Position numbers and translations under genes: made by a program. DNA of 64,000 bases from CAXTEJ01 sp964243295 (GTDB lineage: Bacteria > Actinomycetota > Actinomycetes > Actinomycetales > Angustibacteraceae): positions 62,001-126,000 of the forward strand of contig CAXTEJ010000001.1 in assembly GCA_964243295.1 (NCBI GenBank), given 5' to 3'. This document shows positions 35,628 through 43,055 of this stretch, piece by piece (position 1 is the first letter of the stretch; each line of letters starts with the position of its first letter). The notes below the pieces were generated by a model, which was not told the DNA's origin, did no database searches, and saw only the letters and a list, made by a program, of their open reading frames with translations.

Positions 35628-37045
35628 GGCTGCTCGTCGTCGGCGACACCCTGCTCGACCGCGATGTGCTCGGCACCGTCGAGCGCATCTGCCCCGACGC
35701 CCCCGTGCCGGTCGTCGACGTCACCGAGGTGCGCGAGCGCCCCGGCGGTGCCGGCCTGACGGCGCTGCTCGCCGCCCGCGTCGGCGTCGACGTCGTGCTG
35801 GCCACCGGGCTCGGCCACGACGAGGCCGGACGACGGGTGCGGGCGGTCCTCGAGCGCCGGGTGGCCGTGCACGACGTGCTGGTCGCCGCGACCACGCCGG
35901 GCAAGACGCGGGTGCGCGCGGCCGGGCAGTCGCTGCTGCGCCTGGACGACCACGGCCACCTGCTGGGCGCCGTCGACCCGGCAGGCACCGAGGTGCATGA
36001 CGACGTCGACGCCGAGGCGCTGCGGCAGCTGGCGCTGTCGAGCGACGCCGTGCTCGTCGCCGACTACGGCGGGGCGGTGCCGCGCCACCCGGTCGTGCGC
36101 GAGGTGCTCGCCGACGTCGCGGCCGTCGTCCCGGTCGTCTGGGACCCCCACCCGCGCGGCATCGGCCCGGTGCCCGGCTGCGCGGCCGTCACGCCGAACC
36201 GCGGCGAGGCGCTGGCGATGGGCGGGGCGAGCGGCGACCTGCCCGCCGTGGCCGCAGCCCTGCGTGAGCAGTGGTCGGCGACCGCGGTCACCGTCACCGA
36301 CGGCGTGCGCGGCGTGGTGGTCGCCGACGCCGAGGGCACCACGCGCACCCCCGCCCACGACGCCGGCGCCGTGCCCGACCCCTGCGGCGCGGGTGACCGG
36401 TACGCCGGCGCCCTGGCGCTGGCCCTCGCCGGCGGCGCGAGCGTCAGGCAGGCCGTGGCCGCAGCCGTCGAGGACGTCGGGCGCTGGCTGGCCGCGGGCG
36501 GCGTGGCCACCGACGACGGCACCGCTGATCGCACCCTCGACGTCACCGACCGGCCGACCACGCCGTCCCCCGGGGCGCCACCGGCGCTCGACTCGCCCGA
36601 CGCGGACGAGGTCGTGGCCGGCGTCCGGGCCCGCGGCGGGACGGTCGTGGCCACCGGCGGCTGCTTCGACGTGCTGCACGCGGGGCACCTGCAGGTGCTG
36701 CGCGAGGCGCGCGCGCTGGGCGACGCGCTCGTCGTGCTGCTGAACTCCGACGCGAGTGTGCGCCGGCTCAAGGGCGAGGGGCGTCCGGCGCACACCGCTG
36801 CCGACCGGGTGCGGCTGCTCGAGGCGCTGCGCGTGGTCGACGCCGTCGTGGTGTGCGAGGACGACGACCCGGTCGACACGCTGCGGCGGCTTCGACCTGA
36901 CGTGTGGGTCAAGGGCGGCGACTACACCGCCGAGGTGCTGCCCGAGACGCCCGTGGTGCAGGGGTACGGCGGCCAGGTGGTCGTCGTCCCGTTCCTGCCT
37001 GGCCACTCCACGACCCGGCTGCTGAGCGGGCGGTCCGCGCCCTGA
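35624..37045 (+). CDS. hldE: Bifunctional heptose-7-phosphate kinase / heptose-1-phosphate adenylyltransferase
   Basis: A 473-residue enzyme, about the length of E. coli HldE (477). Residues 1-310 are a PfkB/ribokinase kinase domain (LLVVGDTLLDRDVLG, ERPGGAGLTALLAARVG, and PDPCGAGDRYAGALALAL with the catalytic Asp). Residues 335-473 are a nucleotidyltransferase with ATGGCFDVLHAGHLQVLREA (HxGH) and LLNSDASVRRLKGEGRP. It makes heptose-1,7-bisphosphate and, after GmhB removes the 7-phosphate, ADP-heptose. GTG start overlaps the gmhA stop. Confidence 0.93.
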   Translation: MRLLVVGDTLLDRDVLGTVERICPDAPVPVVDVTEVRERPGGAGLTALLAARVGVDVVLATGLGHDEAGRRVRAVLERRVAVHDVLVAATTPGKTRVRAAGQSLLRLDDHGHLLGAVDPAGTEVHDDVDAEALRQLALSSDAVLVADYGGAVPRHPVVREVLADVAAVVPVVWDPHPRGIGPVPGCAAVTPNRGEALAMGGASGDLPAVAAALREQWSATAVTVTDGVRGVVVADAEGTTRTPAHDAGAVPDPCGAGDRYAGALALALAGGASVRQAVAAAVEDVGRWLAAGGVATDDGTADRTLDVTDRPTTPSPGAPPALDSPDADEVVAGVRARGGTVVATGGCFDVLHAGHLQVLREARALGDALVVLLNSDASVRRLKGEGRPAHTAADRVRLLEALRVVDAVVVCEDDDPVDTLRRLRPDVWVKGGDYTAEVLPETPVVQGYGGQVVVVPFLPGHSTTRLLSGRSAP

Positions 37046-37092
37046 CCGCCGCTCCACCGACGCCGCCCCGTGCCGGGACGACCGCGGAGCCG

Positions 37093-37998
37093 GTGCTCGT
37101 GCTGCGCGCTCTCGGTCTCGGTGACCTGCTCACCGGCGTCCCGGCGCTGCGCGGGCTGCGGCGGCTGCACCCCGGCCGGCCGCTGCTGCTGGCCGGTCCG
37201 CGGGGGGTCGGCGGGTGGCTGCGCGACCTCGGGGTGGTCGACGCCGTGGTGCCGACCGTCGGGCTCGACGGGCCACCGCCCGGCGACGGCCTCGGCCCGC
37301 ACGACGCGGTCGACCTGCACGGCAACGGCTGGCCCAGCCACGACCTGCTGCTGCGGGCCTCGCCGCGCACGCTGCTCGCGCTCGCCCTGCCCGGCGAGAC
37401 CCACGGACCGCAGTGGCGCGCCGACGAGCACGAGGTCGACCGCTGGTGCCGGCTGGTGCACTCGGCCGGTGGCGCCTGCAGCCGCGACGACCTGCTGCTG
37501 GACGTCGACCTGCCCGCCCGCGGCGACCACGTCGTGCTGCACCCGGGGGCGGCGTCGGGGTCGCGCCGATGGCCCGCAGCCCGGTGGGCGCAGGTGGCCC
37601 GGGCGCTGGCGGCCGGCGGTGCCGACGTCCGGCTGACCGGCGGACCTGACGAGCGGGCCCTGTGCGACGGCATCGCCGCGGACGCCGGGCTGCCGGCCCG
37701 AGCCAGCACCGCCGGCACCCTCGACCTCCCGGGCCTCGCGGCGCTCGTCGGCGCGGCCCGGCTGCTGGTCTGCGGCGACACCGGGGTGGCCCACCTCGCG
37801 ACCGCGCTGCGGACGCCGTCCGTGCTGCTGTTCGGGCCGGTGCCACCGACGGCGTGGGGGCCGGCGGTCGACCAGCACCTGCACCGCGTGCTGTGGCACG
37901 GCGACGGCACCGGTGACCCGCACGGCGCCCACCCAGACCCGGCGCTGCTGCGGATCGGCGTCGAGGAGGTGCTCGATGCAGCCGAGACCGCGCGGTAG
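37093..37998 (+). CDS. Second glycosyltransferase family 9 (heptosyltransferase-like)
   Basis: A 301-residue GT9 protein. It opens VLVLRALGLGDLLTGVPALRG, the classical N-terminus of heptosyltransferase-like enzymes, followed by HGNGWPSHDLLL and the C-terminal ARLLVCGDTGVAHLATALRTP, VLLFGPVPPTAWGP. GTG at 37093 is preferred because it lies at the first conserved residue and GGAG is just upstream; the frame is open back to the hldE stop but offers only CTG there. Last gene of the operon. Confidence 0.88.
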   Translation: MLVLRALGLGDLLTGVPALRGLRRLHPGRPLLLAGPRGVGGWLRDLGVVDAVVPTVGLDGPPPGDGLGPHDAVDLHGNGWPSHDLLLRASPRTLLALALPGETHGPQWRADEHEVDRWCRLVHSAGGACSRDDLLLDVDLPARGDHVVLHPGAASGSRRWPAARWAQVARALAAGGADVRLTGGPDERALCDGIAADAGLPARASTAGTLDLPGLAALVGAARLLVCGDTGVAHLATALRTPSVLLFGPVPPTAWGPAVDQHLHRVLWHGDGTGDPHGAHPDPALLRIGVEEVLDAAETAR

Positions 37999-38029
37999 GC
38001 GCGCGGGGGATCGTCCCCGGCTGGTGCGG

Positions 38030-39034
38030 TCAGGCGCTCGCGACCACCGGGTCGCCGTCCGTCACGGCCGGACGCAGGTCGACGACCTGCGGCTCGAGGC
38101 GCTGCTCGCGGAACCAGGCGACCGTGCGCTCCAGACCCTCCTGCCACGGCACCGCCGGTGCCCAGCCGAGCAGCTCGAGCGCCTGCGTGGTGTCAGGACG
38201 CCGGACGCCCGGGTCGTCGACGGGCCGGTCGACGTAGGTGATCGGCTCGCAGGCCCCGGTGACGGCGAGCACGTCCTTGGCCAGGTCGAGCACCGAGCGC
38301 TCGTCGGGGTTGCCGATGTTGACCGGCCCGGGCAGCGAGCTGTCGGCGAGCGCCAGGATGCCGGCGACCGTGTCGTCGACGTAGCAGACCGAGCGGGTCT
38401 GCGACCCGTCGCCCGCGACGGTCAGCGGCTCGGAGCACAGCGCCTGCCGGATGAACGTGGGGATCGCGCGGCCGTCGTCGGGGCGCATGCGAGGGCCGTA
38501 GGTGTTGAACAACCGCACGATCGCCGTGTCGACGCCCTCGGCCCGCCGGTAGGCCATGGTCAGCGCCTCGCCGTACCGCTTGGCCTCGTCGTAGACCCCG
38601 CGCGGCCCCACCGGGTTGACGTGACCCCAGTAGTCCTCCGGCTGCGGGTGCACCTGCGGGTCGCCGTACACCTCGGACGTCGACGCGAGCAGGAAGCGGG
38701 CGCCCTTGGCCTTGGCGAGGCCGAGCGCGTGCCAGGTGCCGATGCTGCCGACCTTGAGCGTCTGCAGCGGCAGCCGCAGGTAGTCGATCGGCGACGCGGG
38801 CGAGGCGAAGTGCAGCACCAGGTCGACCGGACCGGGCACCTGCACCTCGTCGACCAGGTCGCACTCGACGAGCGTGAAGGACGGGTGGTCGCGCAGGTGG
38901 GCGACGTTCGCCCGGTCGCCGGTGGAGAAGTTGTCGAGGCACACCACGGCGTCGCCACGGCGCAGCAGCGCGTCGCACAGGTGCGACCCCAAGAACCCGG
39001 CACCACCGGTGACGACCACGCGACGCTTCAGCAT
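38030..39034 (-). CDS. SDR epimerase, UDP-glucuronate decarboxylase-like
   Basis: A 334-residue extended SDR. TGGAGFLGSHLCDALL binds NAD; the catalytic S/Y/K are in LLASTSEVYGDP and GVYDEAKRYGEAL. HFASPASPIDYLRLPLQTLKVG and VRLFNTYGPRMRPDDGRAIP are typical of UDP-glucuronate decarboxylase (UXS, giving UDP-xylose) rather than GalE. It could feed a pentose into the same glycan, or act on the heptose nucleotide; this is inference. Convergent with the heptose operon, only 31 bp from its last stop. Confidence 0.88.
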   Translation of the reverse strand: MLKRRVVVTGGAGFLGSHLCDALLRRGDAVVCLDNFSTGDRANVAHLRDHPSFTLVECDLVDEVQVPGPVDLVLHFASPASPIDYLRLPLQTLKVGSIGTWHALGLAKAKGARFLLASTSEVYGDPQVHPQPEDYWGHVNPVGPRGVYDEAKRYGEALTMAYRRAEGVDTAIVRLFNTYGPRMRPDDGRAIPTFIRQALCSEPLTVAGDGSQTRSVCYVDDTVAGILALADSSLPGPVNIGNPDERSVLDLAKDVLAVTGACEPITYVDRPVDDPGVRRPDTTQALELLGWAPAVPWQEGLERTVAWFREQRLEPQVVDLRPAVTDGDPVVASA

Positions 39035-39051
39035 GGGAGCCGTCTACCCGG

Positions 39052-39062
39052 CGTGATCATGC
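39052..39062. repeat. Fourth copy of the CGTGATCATGC intergenic repeat
   Basis: Identical to the three copies at 5895-5992, again in a promoter-side gap, 18 bp upstream of the SDR start. Confidence 0.6.
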
Positions 39063-39166
39063 GGCAAACGCCCCGCTGCGGGGCATCGGTTCCGCCGCTA
39101 CCGTAGGCACCCGTTCCAGCCTCACCTGCACGCAGGGAGGGTCACGCGAGCAGGGGAGGCAGCACG

Positions 39167-39616
39167 GTGACCACGGTGACCACGGTGACCACGGCGACGC
39201 CGGTCCCCGCTGCCGAGCCGCCACCGGGTCACGTCGTCGGCCAGTGGCCCCTCGCTCCCGAGCCGCGCAGCGCCCGGCTGGCTCGACGCCTGGTCGCGCA
39301 GATGCTCCACGACGTGGACGAGCAGGTGCGACGACGCGCGCTGCTGGTGACCAGCGAGCTGGTCAGCAACGGCGTCCGGCACGCCCACGGCGGTCTGCTG
39401 CTCGCGCTGCACCGCCATGACGGCGGCTGGGTCGTGGCGGTCTCCGACGACAGCCCGGCGCCTCCCGTCGTCCGGTCTGCCGGGTCGGTGGCCGAGGACG
39501 GTCGCGGTCTGCTGATCGTGCAGCGCATCAGCGAGGGTCTGGGGTGGGCGCGGACGCCGACCGGCAAGCTCGTGTGGGCCTGCATCCCCGACGTCGCCGG
39601 TCACGGCCTCGGCTGA
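39167..39616 (+). CDS. RsbW-like anti-sigma/ATP-binding protein
   Basis: A 149-residue single-domain GHKL ATPase of the HATPase_c_2 (RsbW/SpoIIAB-like) type common in actinobacteria. N-box LLVTSELVSNGVRHA, G1 box VAVSDDSPAPP and G2-like EDGRGLLIVQRISEGLGW are visible. Such proteins phosphorylate anti-anti-sigma factors or bind sigma factors; partner unknown. GGGGAGG precedes a GTG at 39167, within a TGACCACGG triplet repeat coding TTVTTVTT. It ends 12 bases from the convergent ANTAR gene. Confidence 0.87.
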   Translation: MTTVTTVTTATPVPAAEPPPGHVVGQWPLAPEPRSARLARRLVAQMLHDVDEQVRRRALLVTSELVSNGVRHAHGGLLLALHRHDGGWVVAVSDDSPAPPVVRSAGSVAEDGRGLLIVQRISEGLGWARTPTGKLVWACIPDVAGHGLG

Positions 39617-39628
39617 CCGGTGCGAGGG

Positions 39629-40351
39629 CTACTCCGCCGGCTGGGCGACCAGCTGCGGGGCGCCGTTGCCCTGCACGACCCCGGCGGCGACCTGCGCCAG
39701 CTTCACGTTCAGCCGGGACGACGTGGCGCGCAGCAGCGCGAACGCCTCGTCAGCATCGATGTCGTGAGCGGCCATGAGCAGGCCGATGGCCTTGCCGATC
39801 TCGCGGTTGCTGGCCAGCCCCTGCTGCAGCTGCTCGGCGCGCTCGTGGTGGGCGGCGGCCGTCAGCGCCATGGAGGCGAACGACGCGAGCACGGCGCCGG
39901 CGTCGGCGGACTCGTGGCCGAGAGCCCCTGCGGTGTCGGAGAAGACGTTGAGGGCGCCGGACTTGCGGCCCTCGATGAGCAGCCGGTAGCCGACCATGCC
40001 GCGCACCGGGGTCTCTGCCAGCACCCGGGCGGCGAGGGCCGGCCACTGGCAGTCGACGCTGATGTCGGCGTCGGCCTGGTAGGCCTCGTCGATGATGGCG
40101 TCGACGCAGGGGCCGTCACCGACCTCACGCTCGAGCCCGTCGACGTGGCGGGCGATCTCGTCGCTCGCGGCCACGGTCGTGAACTGGCCCTTGAGCAGCA
40201 TCGCCACGGTCGCGTGGTCGCACCCGGGGATCAGCAGGACCGCCGCGTCGCAGACGTGCTGCAGCACCGCGTCGGTGTCGCCGCCGGAGTAGACGAGGCG
40301 AGCGAGGGCCTCGAACGTGGCGCTCGTCTGGTTGGCCGGTGCGGTGGTCAC
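39629..40351 (-). CDS. GAF-ANTAR transcription antitermination regulator
   Basis: A 240-residue two-domain regulator. Residues 15-160 form a GAF sensor domain (IPGCDHATVAMLLKGQFTTVAAS, GDGPCVDAIIDE, ETPVRGMVGYRLLIEG). Residues 175-235 form an ANTAR RNA-binding domain (QQGLASNREIGKAIGLLMAA, HDIDADEAFALLRATS). ANTAR proteins bind paired hairpins in nascent RNA and block termination. GTG at 40351 is chosen; a longer frame to 40504 looks non-coding. Adjacent to the RsbW-like gene, giving a small stress/signal locus bordering the island. Confidence 0.88.
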   Translation of the reverse strand: MTTAPANQTSATFEALARLVYSGGDTDAVLQHVCDAAVLLIPGCDHATVAMLLKGQFTTVAASDEIARHVDGLEREVGDGPCVDAIIDEAYQADADISVDCQWPALAARVLAETPVRGMVGYRLLIEGRKSGALNVFSDTAGALGHESADAGAVLASFASMALTAAAHHERAEQLQQGLASNREIGKAIGLLMAAHDIDADEAFALLRATSSRLNVKLAQVAAGVVQGNGAPQLVAQPAE

Positions 40352-41324
40352 GCCGCATTGTCGGGCGCCCGTGACGCCCCGTGCAACGAGCCGACCGTTC
40401 ACGACCTTTCTGCCCTGGTTTGTCAGTGGTGCCTGGCGCGATCCGGCTGTGCGGGACATCGCACGGGCACACCGGCCGACGTGGTTGCGCGGACCCTGGT
40501 CCATCGCCCGTGCTCAAGTGCTGCCGCGCGTCGACGCGAGTGTCGACATCCGGCCGAGCTCAGCAGCACCAAGCGTCCGAACGAGCAGTCGGGCCTTCGC
40601 GGCGGAGGGCTGCTATTCGAACGGCTGATGCGGCTGCCCGTCCTCCGCTACGTCTGCGCTGGGTCGCTCGGCATCCGCTCCCCGCGCCCTGCATCGCCCG
40701 CCGAAGCACCGAGATCGGCAAAGTGTCCCTCCCAACGCGACACCGGCGTGGCGGCGAGCAGTTCACCGACCACAACCTCGAGCGCACAAGAAGGGCCGGC
40801 ACCGGGGAGGCTGAGGATGACTAGCTCGATCTCGCTGTCGTCGTCCGACCCACTCAGGGAGCCGCGGCTCAACGTCGTCCGTTCGCTGAGCAGTGGGCCA
40901 CCTCCGGAGATTGAGCCGGGCGACGGCTAGCCCTGCTCGCCTGGCGGCGTAAGGTCCTTGAGGCTGCCTGCAAGACCGCGATGAAATCTGATCCGTTCCA
41001 GCAGCCGATGTCCTTGTCGAGCCGACGGGGCGTTGACGTCCCAGCACCAAGCTGAGCGGCTCACCGCCCTGTTCCGCACTGACGAGCACGTGCAGGTGGA
41101 TGAGACCTGGGCGTTACCAGCGGATAGCCAACGCCAACCGCCACCCCCCAGCACGATCTGGGCCTCTTGCTCCGGCCTGCACACCCGGTACTTGCACGTC
41201 TCGGTCATCGGCACCTCCAGGGCGGTCAGAGCAACCATCGTCCCCAGGCGGCACGGCACAGGAGAGTGTCAACTCGATCACTGGTCCATGTGCATACCTT
41301 GCGCCGTCGGCGTAGTCTGCAGCC
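40352..41324. other. Left flank of the island, no convincing gene
   Basis: About 970 bp of visibly lower GC than the flanks. Short frames exist on both strands, the best being minus-strand 40648-40872 (TTG start, containing SEIELVILSLPGAG and EVVVGELLAATPVSRWEGHF) and minus-strand 40927-41259 (MTETCKYRVCRPEQEAQIVL). None matches a family I know. Decayed genes are likely. A -10-like TAGTCT at 41313-41318 lies 6 bp before the receiver gene. Confidence 0.5.
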
Positions 41325-42083
41325 GTGTCGGCGGCGAGCGTACTCCTGATCGACGACGACGAGGAGAGCCGCGCGGCGCTCCGGTTCAACCTCGAGGACT
41401 TCGGCCACCGCGTCCTCGCCCCGGACCGCAGGTACACCAGGGTCGAGGAGCTGGTGGAATTCGCGGAGGAGTCCCAGGTCGACATCACGTTATGCGACCA
41501 CCGCCTGTCACCCGGAAACCTCGCCCCTTTCTCCGGAGCCGAGGCGGTGTCCGCCCTTGTGCGCCGTCACCGGGTGGCCGTTCTGATGACCGGCTACATC
41601 GACATTGACTTTGACACGACCATACGCACCTACAGACGCCACATCCCCGCGCTCCTGAGCCGAGAGGACCTGGAGGAGCCCGACGCGCTGGGCGTGGTGG
41701 CGGCCGCTGTACAGCGCGAGATCAACGGGGACGTCCCCGCGGAGCGGCGGCTGTGGAAAACGGTGGCCAGGGTCGCGGACGTGTCTAACGAGGGCAGCAA
41801 GCCGATGCTGGACGTGTTTATACCCGGGTGGCGCCCCGCGCACGCCGTGCGCATGCCGGCAGAAACCCTGCCCGTCGAGCTCGCCGCCGACCCGAGGCGG
41901 CTGCTCGGCCGGTTCCTGCACGTCGAAATGAACTTGGGAGCCACGACTGCGGAGGAGATCTTCTTCGGGCAAGTCTTCGGGCTGCTCGAACCGACGGAAT
42001 GGTCCGTGGCCCGGGTCGGGACCGGCGCCGATATGCCGGTACGAGACGACGCGCCGACGGGATTGTTCCAGGAGCGCGGATGA
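41325..42083 (+). CDS. Response-regulator receiver-like protein with novel C-terminal region
   Basis: A 252-residue protein. Residues 5-125 look like a receiver domain: acidic triad D10-D11-D12 in VLLIDDDEESR, phosphoacceptor D58 in ITLCDHRLS and T89 in AVLMTGYIDI. The invariant Lys near the end of strand 5 is not evident (IPALLSREDL has Arg). Residues 140-252 (including MLDVFIPGWRPAHAVRMPAE and FLHVEMNLGATTAEE) match no output domain I know, and there is no DNA-binding helix-turn-helix. GTG at 41325 follows a -10-like box by 6 bp, suggesting a leaderless transcript. ATGA overlap with the MBL gene. Likely phosphorylation partner is the GHKL protein opposite. Confidence 0.72.
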   Translation: MSAASVLLIDDDEESRAALRFNLEDFGHRVLAPDRRYTRVEELVEFAEESQVDITLCDHRLSPGNLAPFSGAEAVSALVRRHRVAVLMTGYIDIDFDTTIRTYRRHIPALLSREDLEEPDALGVVAAAVQREINGDVPAERRLWKTVARVADVSNEGSKPMLDVFIPGWRPAHAVRMPAETLPVELAADPRRLLGRFLHVEMNLGATTAEEIFFGQVFGLLEPTEWSVARVGTGADMPVRDDAPTGLFQERG

Positions 42084-43054
42084 CGACGACGGTGACGGTC
42101 GCCGACGTGGGGCACGGGAACTGCGCGCTGGTCCGCGACGGGGACTTCGTCGCGCTCGTCGATGTAGCGCCCGGTGGCGTCCCGCTTGAGCTGCTCCGCG
42201 AGGAGGGGATCAGCCGGGTCGACGTGGTGGTTATCAGCCACGCGGACGAGGACCACGTGGGCGGCCTCGTCAACCTGCTGGCGCAGGTCGAGGTCCGCGA
42301 GGTGTGGATCAACGGTGATGCGGAGCGCGCCGGACGGTCCTGGGACGTCGTCCGTGCCGCGCTGAGGGCGGCGCAGGAGGAGGGCAGAACCTCGGTCCGG
42401 TGCGCGGTGGAGGCCGGGACGGAGCTGCGGAGCCCCTCGGGCAGGGTGGTGCTCAAGGTCCTCGCACCCGCGGGCTGGAACCGCCTTTACGGCACAGGGG
42501 CCACGCCGGAAGACCGTCACCGCAACACTGCGAACGGCATGTCCGCCATCGTGGCCGTCGTTGTTGACGGTTTGACAGAGTTCCTGCTCGCGGGGGACGC
42601 CGACGCTCAGGCGTTTGCGGGCCTCACCAGCGTGCAGGTCGACCTGCGTGCGCCGGTGCTCGTCTTCCCGCACCACGGCGGCCGCGCGGGACCGGGAGCG
42701 ACGCCCGCCGCCTTCGCTGCCGACCTCTGTACCGCAGTGCAGCCCTCGCTGGTCGTGTTCAGCGTGGGCAGGGCTCGCAAGCAGTTCCCACGGGAGGACG
42801 TAGTCAAGGCCGTGCAGGCATCGTCGGCGGCGCATATCGCCTGCACGCAGCTTACGCAGGCGTGCGCGGTCGACGTGCCGGGCAGCGACCCGACGCACCT
42901 ACATCCCGCGGCGGCGGCGGGCCGCCGCCGCCGGGCATGCTGTGCCGGGACGATCACACGGACGTTTCCGCCGGCGGGGTTATTACTAATGCCCATCCTC
43001 GCGGACCACACGGCCTTCGTACTAGCGCACGCGCCGACCGCAATGTGCCGCTAA
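42080..43054 (+). CDS. ComEC/Rec2-like metallo-beta-lactamase-fold hydrolase
   Basis: A 324-residue stand-alone MBL-fold protein. It starts TVTVADVGHGNCALVRDGDF, the ComEC-like opening, and carries the metal motif SHADEDHVGG (H54, D56, D58, H59), D173 in LLAGDAD and H198/H199 in VFPHHGG. The C-terminus has four cysteines (C255, C262, C287, C288), possibly a zinc site. Relatives include nucleases and phosphodiesterases, so nucleic acid or nucleotide cleavage is plausible but unproven. Cytoplasmic, no transmembrane part, unlike full ComEC. Coupled to the receiver gene; its stop is one base from the convergent GHKL gene. Confidence 0.82.
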   Translation: MTTTVTVADVGHGNCALVRDGDFVALVDVAPGGVPLELLREEGISRVDVVVISHADEDHVGGLVNLLAQVEVREVWINGDAERAGRSWDVVRAALRAAQEEGRTSVRCAVEAGTELRSPSGRVVLKVLAPAGWNRLYGTGATPEDRHRNTANGMSAIVAVVVDGLTEFLLAGDADAQAFAGLTSVQVDLRAPVLVFPHHGGRAGPGATPAAFAADLCTAVQPSLVVFSVGRARKQFPREDVVKAVQASSAAHIACTQLTQACAVDVPGSDPTHLHPAAAAGRRRRACCAGTITRTFPPAGLLLMPILADHTAFVLAHAPTAMCR

Positions 43055-43055
43055 C

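Noticed and set aside
40580..40640. tRNA-like TTCGAA segment as an island attachment site
   Set aside because: No cloverleaf or acceptor stem can be drawn around it.
40317..41259. Small genes in the left flank of the island
   Set aside because: Frames overlap on both strands, start codons lack ribosome sites and no family is recognisable, so no CDS is claimed.
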